Part shown: positions 1-6,055 of the stretch, one piece after another
Numbering within the stretch: position 1 is the stretch's first letter
Layout of the letters: each line of letters begins with the position of its first letter
NCBI GenBank assembly: GCA_023424585.1
Contig: JAFADT010000607.1
Location: 1-6,126, forward strand
DNA: 6,126 nucleotides
Direction: 5' to 3'
Origin: Pseudomonadota bacterium
GTDB lineage: Bacteria > Myxococcota > Myxococcia > Myxococcales > Myxococcaceae
The notes under the pieces: generated by a model
The model's database searches: none
Seen by the model: only the letters and a program-made list of their open reading frames with translations
What the model was told of the DNA's origin: nothing
Position numbers and translations under genes: made by a program

Positions 1-1
1 C

Positions 2-169
2 CGCCAGGTACAGCGACGCCACCGCCCCCACTTCCAGCCGGCGCTTCAGGAGCAGCGGCCCGTGCCGCTGTCCCTCCAGCGAGTCCCCCGGAACCCGAGG
101 CCGGGCGGCGATGGGGCACGCCTCCCCATCCCGGTGTTCGCCCGCGCAGCGCTTGCAGCCCATCGCCAT
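2..169 (-). CDS. Ser/Thr protein kinase-like protein, N-terminal part only (gene continues past the left edge)
   Basis: About 56 codons are visible, with G/C-rich third positions typical of the window's real genes, and the frame stays open to the edge. The product starts MAMGCKRCAGEH and has Cys5, Cys8, His12 and Cys18-Pro, like half of the small zinc ribbon that precedes many myxobacterial Ser/Thr kinases. A GDSLEGQRHGPLLLKRRL stretch follows, then LEVGAVASLYLA (residues 45-56). This aligns with the kinase nucleotide-binding loop LGxGGMGxVYLA and its preceding strand. Only the middle Gly (Gly48) of GxGxxG is kept; the first is Glu46 and the third Ala51. The catalytic Lys, HRD and DFG motifs lie outside the window, so activity cannot be judged. 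Start: ATG at 169 or the in-frame ATG at 163; a weak AGGCGGGG precedes the first. The gene lies downstream of the guanylyltransferase gene on the same strand but behind its terminator, so it is probably transcribed separately. It could be a pseudokinase. Confidence 0.62.
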   Translation of the reverse strand, partial: MAMGCKRCAGEHRDGEACPIAARPRVPGDSLEGQRHGPLLLKRRLEVGAVASLYLA

Positions 170-383
170 CCCCGCCTGTCGCCCCGGAAATGGGGCGGAC
201 CCGGGGCGGGCTTGCAACCCGCGCGCCTCATGCCCGGGGCCCCCTTCCGTCCGGCCCGCGACGCTCCAATACCCGCGAGTGCCAGAAAACCCCGCAAAAC
301 AAACCAGGGCGCCCTGTAGAAACGACAGGGCGCCCCAGGAAGAAATGTGTGGGGTGAAACAGGCGCTGGGGTCGCCTCCGGGC
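170..383. other. Intergenic region between the kinase-like gene and the guanylyltransferase gene
   Basis: This 214-bp spacer holds the terminator at 296-335 and a small imperfect dyad at 207-221 (CGGG-c-TTG / CAA-CCCG), about 40 nt upstream of the kinase-like start. Open frames across it have poor codon composition and no recognisable product. No convincing sigma-70 or sigma-54 promoter for the kinase-like gene is visible, although one is expected here. Confidence 0.6.
296..335 (-). terminator. Rho-independent terminator of the guanylyltransferase gene
   Basis: GGGCGCCCTGT (307-317) and ACAGGGCGCCC (325-335) form a perfect 11-bp stem around a 7-nt loop. On the minus strand the stem is followed by TGGTTTGTTTT (306 down to 296). 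The T-rich side fixes the direction: it ends transcripts coming from the minus-strand gene whose stop codon is 48 nt upstream. The plus-strand flank is not T-rich, so a bidirectional role is unlikely. Confidence 0.82.
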
Positions 384-1445
384 CTACAGCAGCCGGGTGC
401 GCTTCCGGGCCTTGAGGGCCTCGACGACCTTGCGAACGTCCTGGCTCTTGTCCTTGGGGACCACGAGCACGGCGTCACCGGAGTCCACCACCACCACGTC
501 GTGCATGCCCACGACGGACAGCGTGCGCTTGTCGGCCAGCACCACGCAGTTCGTGCAGTCCACCAGCACCGCGTCGCCGGAGACGACGTTGCCCTGCGCG
601 TCCGCGGGGCGCACCTCCGGGATGGCGGCGAAGGAGCCCACGTCGGACCAGCCGAAGTCGCCGTCCAGCACCGCGATGTTCTCCGCCTTCTCCATCACGC
701 CGTAGTCGATGGAGATGGCGGGCAGCTTGGGGAACACGCGCTTGAGCACGGCGGGGAAGGTGCGCTTGCCCGCGGCCTTCTGGAGCGCCTCCAAGCCCTT
801 CTGCATCTCCGGCATGTGCTTCTGGAAGGCCTCCAGCATCACGTCCGCGCGGAAGACGAAGATGCCGCCGTTCCACAGGTAGTCGCCGCCGGCCAGGTAC
901 GCCTGCGCCGTCTTCAGGTCGGGCTTCTCCTTGAACGCCTTCACGCGGCGGCCGCCGCCCTCCAGCGCGTCGCCGACCTGGATGTAGCCGTAGCCCGTCT
1001 CCGGGCGCGCGGGCTTGATGCCCAGCGTGACGATGTGGCCGCCCTCCGCGATGCGCGCGGCCTCCGCGAGCGCGCGCTGGAAGCCCTTCACGTCCGCCAC
1101 GTGGTGATCCGACGGCAGCACCGCGAGCACGCCCTGGGGGTCGCGCGCGGCCACCTGGAGCGCGGCGAGCGCGATGGCGGGCGCGGTGTTGCGCGCCACG
1201 GGCTCCACCAGGAGGTTGCCCTTGGGCAGCCCCTTCACCAGCTTCGCGGCCGTCTTCGCGTGCACGGGGCCGCACACGATGAAGGTGTTCTTCACCGGGG
1301 CCAGGCCCTTGAGGCGCTGGGCGGTGTCGGTGAGCAGCGGCTGCTTGGAGGCCAGCGGGAGGAACTGCTTCGGACGGGCCTGGCGCGACAGCGGCCAGAA
1401 GCGGGTGCCGGAGCCTCCGGCCATGATGACGGGGTAGAGGGCCAT
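384..1445 (-). CDS. manC: Mannose-1-phosphate guanylyltransferase (GDP-mannose pyrophosphorylase), single-domain type
   Basis: It makes GDP-mannose from mannose-1-phosphate and GTP in the cytoplasm, supplying mannose, and often GDP-fucose or GDP-rhamnose, for surface polysaccharides. The 353-residue product has the sugar-nucleotidyltransferase signature GGSGTRFWPLSR (10-21) with PKQ (25-27). It also has PSDHH (111-115, metal-binding Asp113), the RPETGYGYI block (147-155), FKEKP (171-175, second signature), WNGGIF (191-196), SIDYGVME (245-252) and GWSDVGS (265-271). It ends at the guanylyltransferase module and lacks the C-terminal cupin phosphomannose isomerase domain of the roughly 470-residue bifunctional ManC/AlgA enzymes, so isomerase activity must come from another gene. 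The ATG at 1445 sits directly at the conserved N-terminus (MALYPVIMAGG). The only Shine-Dalgarno-like AGGAG is about 13 nt upstream, which is long. It is transcribed away from the SGNH-MBOAT pair and has its own terminator. Assignment is firm at family level. Confidence 0.95.
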   Translation of the reverse strand: MALYPVIMAGGSGTRFWPLSRQARPKQFLPLASKQPLLTDTAQRLKGLAPVKNTFIVCGPVHAKTAAKLVKGLPKGNLLVEPVARNTAPAIALAALQVAARDPQGVLAVLPSDHHVADVKGFQRALAEAARIAEGGHIVTLGIKPARPETGYGYIQVGDALEGGGRRVKAFKEKPDLKTAQAYLAGGDYLWNGGIFVFRADVMLEAFQKHMPEMQKGLEALQKAAGKRTFPAVLKRVFPKLPAISIDYGVMEKAENIAVLDGDFGWSDVGSFAAIPEVRPADAQGNVVSGDAVLVDCTNCVVLADKRTLSVVGMHDVVVVDSGDAVLVVPKDKSQDVRKVVEALKARKRTRLL

Positions 1446-1626
1446 ATGCGGGTGCGAGCTCCTAGGGACGCGCCTGGCCTGGGGCCCCGGCGCGCACGGC
1501 GGCGCACCATAGCGCGTCGCGCCAGCGGCGGAAGGGGGCCCGGCCGCCTGCCCTCCGAGGGACAGGGCGCGACAATGTGGGCAGAGTTTTGACCCGCCCT
1601 CGAAAAGCCAGTCTCATGCCCCGGCG
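1446..1626. other. Divergent intergenic region between the guanylyltransferase gene and the SGNH-MBOAT operon
   Basis: This 181-bp region must contain both outward promoters. The rightward candidate is annotated separately. The best leftward -10 I can find is TATGGT on the minus strand (1511 down to 1506), but no matching -35 is visible, so I do not call it. Shared control of GDP-mannose synthesis and glycan acylation from this region is possible but not shown. Confidence 0.6.
1589..1617 (+). promoter_or_regulatory. Candidate sigma-70-type promoter for the SGNH-MBOAT operon
   Basis: TTGACC (1589-1594, 5 of 6 to TTGACA) is followed by a 17-nt spacer and TCTCAT (1612-1617, 4 of 6 to TATAAT). 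It lies in the least GC-rich part of the intergenic region. Transcription would begin near 1624, almost at the TTG start at 1627, giving a near-leaderless message. That fits the lack of a Shine-Dalgarno sequence. The -10 match is modest, so this is a candidate only. Confidence 0.35.
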
Positions 1627-4362
1627 TTGAGCCTCAAGCCCACATCCACCGGATGGACGCTGGCCTTCACCGTGCTGCTGGCGGTGGGGTTGTCCCTGGC
1701 GCCATTGCCGGAGAAGTTTCGCCCCCTCCCCAGCCTCCGTCAGGAAGGTTCGCTCGGGCCCAAGCTGGCGGCGCTCGTGCTGCCCGCGTCCCTGCGCGGC
1801 GTGAAGGCGCCGCGCCCGCCCTCGGACACCCTGGCGCCGGACGCGCCCCCCGCGGCGCTCGCGGAGGCGGACGCCGCCGCCAACGACACGGATCCACGGG
1901 CGGGCCCGCAGGTGGGCGAGGCCCCGGCCGTGCCCGGCATCGGCCTGGAGGAGCTGAGCGCCCCCACGCTGACGACCGCGCTGGAGCTGGAGGCGCTGCG
2001 CGAGCGCATGGGCGCGAAGCACGTGGACATCGAGCTCAACTGCCGCAAGGCGCGCGCGGACGGCTCGTGCGAAGAGGACGGCCTGGCGCCGTTCCTGAAG
2101 GCGCTGGGGGACCTGCGCTCGGACGCGCGGCGCGCGCCGGTGCGGGTGGTGCACCTGGGCGACTCGCTGATCGCCTCCGACTACATCACGGACGTGGTGC
2201 GCGACCGGCTCCAGGAGCGCTTCGGCTCGGGCGGTCCGGGCTTCCTCTACGTCCACCGGCTGGCGAGCGCCGGCCGCGCCACGCGCGCGGGCACGGCGAG
2301 CACGGACGGCTGGAAGATGGAGCGGCTGGTGGACACGCACTGGCCCAGGGACCGCGTGGGCTGGACGGGCGTGGCCTTCTCCACGAGCGGCCCGGCGCAG
2401 ACCACGCGCTACTCGGTGGAGGGCGCGCGCGAGGCGGAGCTGTTCTTCCTGGCCCAGCCGGCCAACGGCTCCGTGCAGGTGGCGGTGGACGGCAAGAACA
2501 CGCAGCGCATCCAGACGCGCGCGTTCGGCTCCAAGGCGGAGGCCGCCTTCGCGCGGCTGAGGCTGCCGGAGGGCGCGAAGACGCTGACGCTCACCGCGAG
2601 CGGCAAGACGGAGCTGCACGGCGTGGCGGTGGAGTCGGGCACGCCGGGCATCGTCTACGACACGGTGGGCCTGCTGGGCGGCATGGCGGAGGTGTACCTG
2701 CGCGCGCAGCCCCAGGCGTTCCGCGCGCAGCTCAAGCACCGCAAGCCGTCGCTGGTGGTGCTGATGGTGGGCGGCAACGAGGCGTTCTTCCTCTCGCGCG
2801 AGCGCACCACGCTGGGCGAGGTCCGCTCGCAGATGAAGGAGCTGGTGTCGCGCGTGCGCACGGCGGTGCCGGACGCGGCGTGCCTGGTGATGTCGCCCAT
2901 CGACGCGGGCGTGCGCACGCTGAGCGGCGAGCTGATCACCCGCCGGCACTCGGCGGAGGTGGCGGAGGTGTTCCGCGAGGAGGCGCGCGCGGGCGGCTGC
3001 GCCTTCTACGACACGCTGGCGGCGATGGGCGGCGAGGGCTCCGCACTCAAGTGGCTGGAGTCCGGCCTGATGCTGGAGGACCTGGTGCACCCGCGCGTGC
3101 GCGGCTCCAACCTGCTGGGCCACCTGTTCGACCTGGCGCTGCAGCGCGCCTTCGCGCGCACGCACCCGCCGCGCGTGCCGGGCGCGGACCCCACCGGGCT
3201 GCAGAACGCGGCCCCGGCGCTGCGACGCACGTTCGAGGCGCTGGCCCGCCGCGAGGCCGGCGCGAGGCTGCGCGTGGGCATCGCGCAGTTGGGCGCGTCC
3301 CACACGGCGGCGCACTTCTTCTCCGATACGGTCCGCGACGCGCTGACGAAGCGCTTCGGCGACGCGGGCCGGGGCTTCATCGCGGCGGGCAGGCCGTCCC
3401 CCCGGCTGGAGGCGGCGCACGTGACGCGCACGCTGGACGGCCCGTGGACGGTGGAGGACGCGAAGACCACGCCCGGCGGCATCTGGGGGCTCACGGGCAT
3501 CCGCGCGGTGGGAGCGCCCGGCGCGAGCCTGGGCATCTCCTTCTGCGAAGGCTGCGCCGAGGACAAGGACCGCGAGGGCCGGCTGGACCTGTACGCGCTG
3601 GACGCGCCCGGGGCCGCGGCGCCTGAAATCACGGTGGACGGCGAGGAGGTCCCGCCGGAAGCGCCCCCGCCCGAGCCGCTGACGCGGCCCACGGTGCGCA
3701 TCCGCTCGTTCCCGGTGACGGGCGTGGCGCACTCGGTCCAGGTGAAGGTGCCGGAGGGGGGCGGGAGCGCGACGGTGCTGGGCGCGTCGCTGGAGTACGA
3801 CACGCCGGGGCTGGTGTACGACGCGCTGGGGCTGCCCGGGGCCACGGCCTTCACGGCGCGGGACATGGATGCGCCCGCGATGGACGCGCAGCTCACCGCG
3901 CGCCGGCCGGACCTGCTGGTGTTCTGGTATGGCACCAACGAGGCGGAGCTGCCGGGGCTGGACGCGAACGGGCTGCGCCAGGACTACGCGGCGCTGATCG
4001 CGCGCATGCGCAAGGCGACGGGCGCGGAGTGCCTGGTCATCGGGTCCACGGACCGGCTCCAGCGGGACGCGAGCGGGCGGTGGGACGAGGCGCCTTCGCT
4101 GGGGAAGGTGCTGAACACGCTGCCGCAGGTGGCGCGGGATGCCGGGTGTGCGTACTGGTCCGCGCGCGCGGCGATGGGCGGAGAGCGCTCCATGCAGCGC
4201 TGGCAGCGGCAGCCGGTGCCGCTGGGCCACGCGGACGGCGTGCACCTGACGCCGCAGGGGTACGCGGTGCTGGCGAACGCGTTCGTGAAGGACCTGATGG
4301 CGGCGTACGAGTCCACGAAGAAGGGCGGCGAGCCGACGGCCTCCGCCGCGGGAGCGCCCTGA
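1627..4362 (+). CDS. Membrane-anchored tandem SGNH/GDSL hydrolase, probable glycan O-acyl transferase or esterase partner of an MBOAT protein
   Basis: The 911-residue protein has one N-terminal hydrophobic segment (about 10-27), no lipobox, and a Pro/Ala-rich linker to about 110, so the bulk should face the periplasm. Two SGNH units follow. Unit 1 has GDS (178-180), GGPGF (202-206), GGNE (382-385) and DLVH (485-488). Unit 2 has GAS (556-558), GRGF (581-584), GTNE (769-772) and DGVHLTPQGY (870-879). Both keep the catalytic Ser, the oxyanion Asn and the Asp-His pair, but unit 2 has Ala557 where Asp is usual. In each unit about 120-170 beta-rich residues sit between the Ser and Asn blocks, ending in the matching TPGIVYD (339-345) and TPGLVYD (726-732). 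It resembles the periplasmic SGNH proteins that work with MBOAT acyltransferases on cell-wall or exopolysaccharide glycans; transferase versus esterase cannot be decided. Start: TTG at 1627, since no in-frame ATG or GTG lies nearby upstream and later starts would cut the membrane segment. No clear Shine-Dalgarno is seen. Confidence 0.85.
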   Translation: MSLKPTSTGWTLAFTVLLAVGLSLAPLPEKFRPLPSLRQEGSLGPKLAALVLPASLRGVKAPRPPSDTLAPDAPPAALAEADAAANDTDPRAGPQVGEAPAVPGIGLEELSAPTLTTALELEALRERMGAKHVDIELNCRKARADGSCEEDGLAPFLKALGDLRSDARRAPVRVVHLGDSLIASDYITDVVRDRLQERFGSGGPGFLYVHRLASAGRATRAGTASTDGWKMERLVDTHWPRDRVGWTGVAFSTSGPAQTTRYSVEGAREAELFFLAQPANGSVQVAVDGKNTQRIQTRAFGSKAEAAFARLRLPEGAKTLTLTASGKTELHGVAVESGTPGIVYDTVGLLGGMAEVYLRAQPQAFRAQLKHRKPSLVVLMVGGNEAFFLSRERTTLGEVRSQMKELVSRVRTAVPDAACLVMSPIDAGVRTLSGELITRRHSAEVAEVFREEARAGGCAFYDTLAAMGGEGSALKWLESGLMLEDLVHPRVRGSNLLGHLFDLALQRAFARTHPPRVPGADPTGLQNAAPALRRTFEALARREAGARLRVGIAQLGASHTAAHFFSDTVRDALTKRFGDAGRGFIAAGRPSPRLEAAHVTRTLDGPWTVEDAKTTPGGIWGLTGIRAVGAPGASLGISFCEGCAEDKDREGRLDLYALDAPGAAAPEITVDGEEVPPEAPPPEPLTRPTVRIRSFPVTGVAHSVQVKVPEGGGSATVLGASLEYDTPGLVYDALGLPGATAFTARDMDAPAMDAQLTARRPDLLVFWYGTNEAELPGLDANGLRQDYAALIARMRKATGAECLVIGSTDRLQRDASGRWDEAPSLGKVLNTLPQVARDAGCAYWSARAAMGGERSMQRWQRQPVPLGHADGVHLTPQGYAVLANAFVKDLMAAYESTKKGGEPTASAAGAP

Positions 4363-4365
4363 GCC

Positions 4366-5838
4366 GTGCTGTCCCACAGCCTCCAGTACGTCGTCTTCGT
4401 CATCGCGGTGTTCGCGCTCTACTGGGCGGTGCACCGGTACTACTGGCCTCGGATGGCGGTGCTGCTGTTGGGCAGCCTGCTGGTCTACGTGTCGTTCCTC
4501 CAGGTGCCGCTGGGCGCGTTCGTGGGCGGGATGCCGCCGGGCGAGCTGGTCGTGAAGCTGGTGCCGCTGTTCATCTTCCTGGCCGGCGTGACGGTGGACC
4601 ACCTGCTGGTGAAGGGGATGGGCCGCACGGAGCGGCCCGGCGTGCGCAAGCTGCTGGTGGTGCTGTCCATCGTCTCCAACCTGGGGCTGCTGGCGGGCTT
4701 CAAGTACCTGGAGCTGCTGCGCAAGACGGCGGCGTCGCTGCTGGGGCCGTGGGGCGTGGAGGTGCGGCCGGAGCCCTTCCACCTGCTGTTGCCGGTGGGC
4801 CTGTCGTTCTTCGTCTTCCAGGCCATCAGCTACACGGTGGACGTCTACAAGGGGAAGGCGAGCGCCGAGCACTCGTTCGTGGAGCACCTGCTCTACATGC
4901 TGTTCTTCCCGCGCGTGGTGAGCGGTCCGATTGTCCGCGCGTCGGAGCTGATGGCGCACTTCCGCGAGGTGCCCGCGCTGTCGTCGGAGGATGGGAACAA
5001 GGCGCTGTTCCGCATCGCGGTGGGGCTGGTGAAGAAGCTGGTCATCGCGGACGTGCTGGGCAGCGGCATCGTGGATCCGGTGTTCGGCACTCCGCACGCG
5101 TACTCGTCGGCGGAGTGCGCGGTGGCGGCGGTCGCGTACACGCTGGAGCTGTACTACGACTTCTCGGGGTACTCGGACATCGCGATCGGCGTGGCGTCGC
5201 TGTTCGGGTTCAAGTTCCCGGAGAACTTCGCGCGGCCGTACCTGGCGAAGAACCTGTTCGAGTTCTGGAACCGCTGGCACATGAGCCTGTCGTCGTGGCT
5301 GCGGGACTACCTGTACATCCCGCTGGGCGGCAACCGGCGGTCGAAGCCGCGGGTGTGCTTCAACCTGATGATGGTGATGGTGCTGGGCGGCCTGTGGCAC
5401 GGGGCGGACTGGCGCTTCGCGGTGTGGGGCGGCGTGCACGGCGTGGCGCTGTGCGCGGTGCGGTGCTGGTGGTGGTTCAAGGGCAAGGAGAAGGAGCCGG
5501 GCCCGGTGCGCGTGGCGTTCGGGATGCTGGCCACGTTCACGGTGGTGGTGTTGACGCGCGTGGTGTTCCGCGCGCCGGACATGGCGCACGCGGGTGAGTT
5601 CTACGCGCGGATGCTGTCGGGCATCCCGGGCCTGGCGAACGTGGGGCCGCTGGTGTGGAGCTTGCTGGCCATCGCCGTGCTTGCGCACGCGCTGCCGATG
5701 AAGCTCTACGACACGGCGGCGCTGGCGTTCCTCAAGATGCCCGCGCCCGCGAGGGCCGTGGTGCTGGTGCTGCTGGGCCTGGGCATCCGCCAGCTGTCCA
5801 CGCTGGAGACCCGGCCGTACGTGTATCTACAGTTCTGA
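4366..5838 (+). CDS. AlgI-like MBOAT family O-acyltransferase
   Basis: This polytopic inner-membrane protein of 490 residues, the usual length for AlgI/PatA/WssH relatives, has roughly 11-13 hydrophobic segments. In these families it takes acyl groups, normally acetyl, from the cytoplasm and passes them across the membrane to a periplasmic partner that modifies a polysaccharide. Visible motifs are FFPRVVSGPIVR (180-191), YYDFSGYSDIAIG (263-275), the cytoplasmic-loop block WNRWHMSLSSWLRDYLYIPLGG (301-322), GLWHGADW (342-349) with the conserved His345, GGVHG (355-359, His358), TRVVFRAP (397-404) and the C-terminal YVYLQF. All are typical of MBOAT and none is missing. The GTG start is 3 nt after the TGA of the SGNH gene and in the same frame. 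A GGGAG 11 nt upstream, inside the preceding gene, is the only Shine-Dalgarno candidate, so translation is probably coupled. Family assignment is firm; the glycan acceptor is unknown. Confidence 0.93.
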   Translation: MLSHSLQYVVFVIAVFALYWAVHRYYWPRMAVLLLGSLLVYVSFLQVPLGAFVGGMPPGELVVKLVPLFIFLAGVTVDHLLVKGMGRTERPGVRKLLVVLSIVSNLGLLAGFKYLELLRKTAASLLGPWGVEVRPEPFHLLLPVGLSFFVFQAISYTVDVYKGKASAEHSFVEHLLYMLFFPRVVSGPIVRASELMAHFREVPALSSEDGNKALFRIAVGLVKKLVIADVLGSGIVDPVFGTPHAYSSAECAVAAVAYTLELYYDFSGYSDIAIGVASLFGFKFPENFARPYLAKNLFEFWNRWHMSLSSWLRDYLYIPLGGNRRSKPRVCFNLMMVMVLGGLWHGADWRFAVWGGVHGVALCAVRCWWWFKGKEKEPGPVRVAFGMLATFTVVVLTRVVFRAPDMAHAGEFYARMLSGIPGLANVGPLVWSLLAIAVLAHALPMKLYDTAALAFLKMPAPARAVVLVLLGLGIRQLSTLETRPYVYLQF

Positions 5839-5851
5839 GGACGTGCTTCCG

Positions 5852-6055
5852 TCAGGGCATGTGCGGATACCGCGCCAACACCTTGCCCTCGGGTGAGACG
5901 GCGTACAGCTCGAACACGCCGAACCCGAGCACGGCGTGGGGTCTCAGCAGGGGCGTCTCCTCAACGTGGCGCCTTGAACCATCCACCACCTCGGCCTCCC
6001 CAGGAACTCCAGCCGCGGTGGGTATATGAACGGCACACCATGCGCCGTGCTTCAC
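5852..6055 (-). CDS. Small hypothetical protein, uncertain (possibly a gene remnant)
   Basis: A 67-codon frame runs from GTG at 6055 to TGA at 5852, ending 13 nt from the MBOAT stop in tail-to-tail orientation. I do not recognise the product. No signal peptide or membrane segment is seen. The C-terminal half (GFGVFELYAVSPEGKVLARY) looks like ordinary folded protein. Third positions are G or C in about 31 of the last 34 codons, but about 13 of the first 33 end in A or T, so only the second half looks native. GGAGG lies 5 nt before GTG 6055, and GGGGAGG lies 5 nt before a second in-frame GTG at 5989. The inner start would give 45 residues and avoid a 16-nt head-on overlap with the gene starting at 6040. 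It may be a small real gene, a truncated tail of a lost gene, or chance. Confidence 0.35.
   Translation of the reverse strand: MKHGAWCAVHIPTAAGVPGEAEVVDGSRRHVEETPLLRPHAVLGFGVFELYAVSPEGKVLARYPHMP

Noticed and set aside
266..284. Minus-strand TGGCAC...TTGG resembling a sigma-54 (-24/-12) promoter for the kinase-like gene
   Set aside because: The spacing between the GG and the expected GC element is wrong and no GC sits at the -12 position.
1488..1530. Minus-strand TGGC and TATGGT elements as a promoter of the guanylyltransferase gene
   Set aside because: The sigma-54 spacing is off by about 2 nt, and the TATGGT has no -35 partner at 16-18 nt.
111..1592. A 493-codon plus-strand frame antisense to the guanylyltransferase gene
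   Set aside because: It has low-complexity His/Arg/Leu/Val composition, and the opposite strand encodes an intact, motif-complete enzyme.
1653..3626. A long plus-strand frame overlapping the SGNH gene in another frame
   Set aside because: Its Gly/Ala/Arg-rich translation has no motifs; it is a shadow of the SGNH coding frame.
4029..5597. A 522-codon plus-strand frame across the end of the SGNH gene and most of the MBOAT gene
   Set aside because: Gly/Ala/Arg/Val-rich composition with no motifs; the MBOAT frame beneath it is unambiguous.
1462..5688. A continuous open frame of about 1,400 codons on the minus strand, antisense to the SGNH and MBOAT genes
   Set aside because: The translation is Arg/His/Gln-rich with no domain-like stretches. 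It is the expected shadow of G/C-ending codons in very GC-rich genes; the plus-strand frames carry clear family motifs.
5839..6039. A terminator after the MBOAT gene
   Set aside because: I found no GC-rich stem followed by a T tract on either strand in this stretch.
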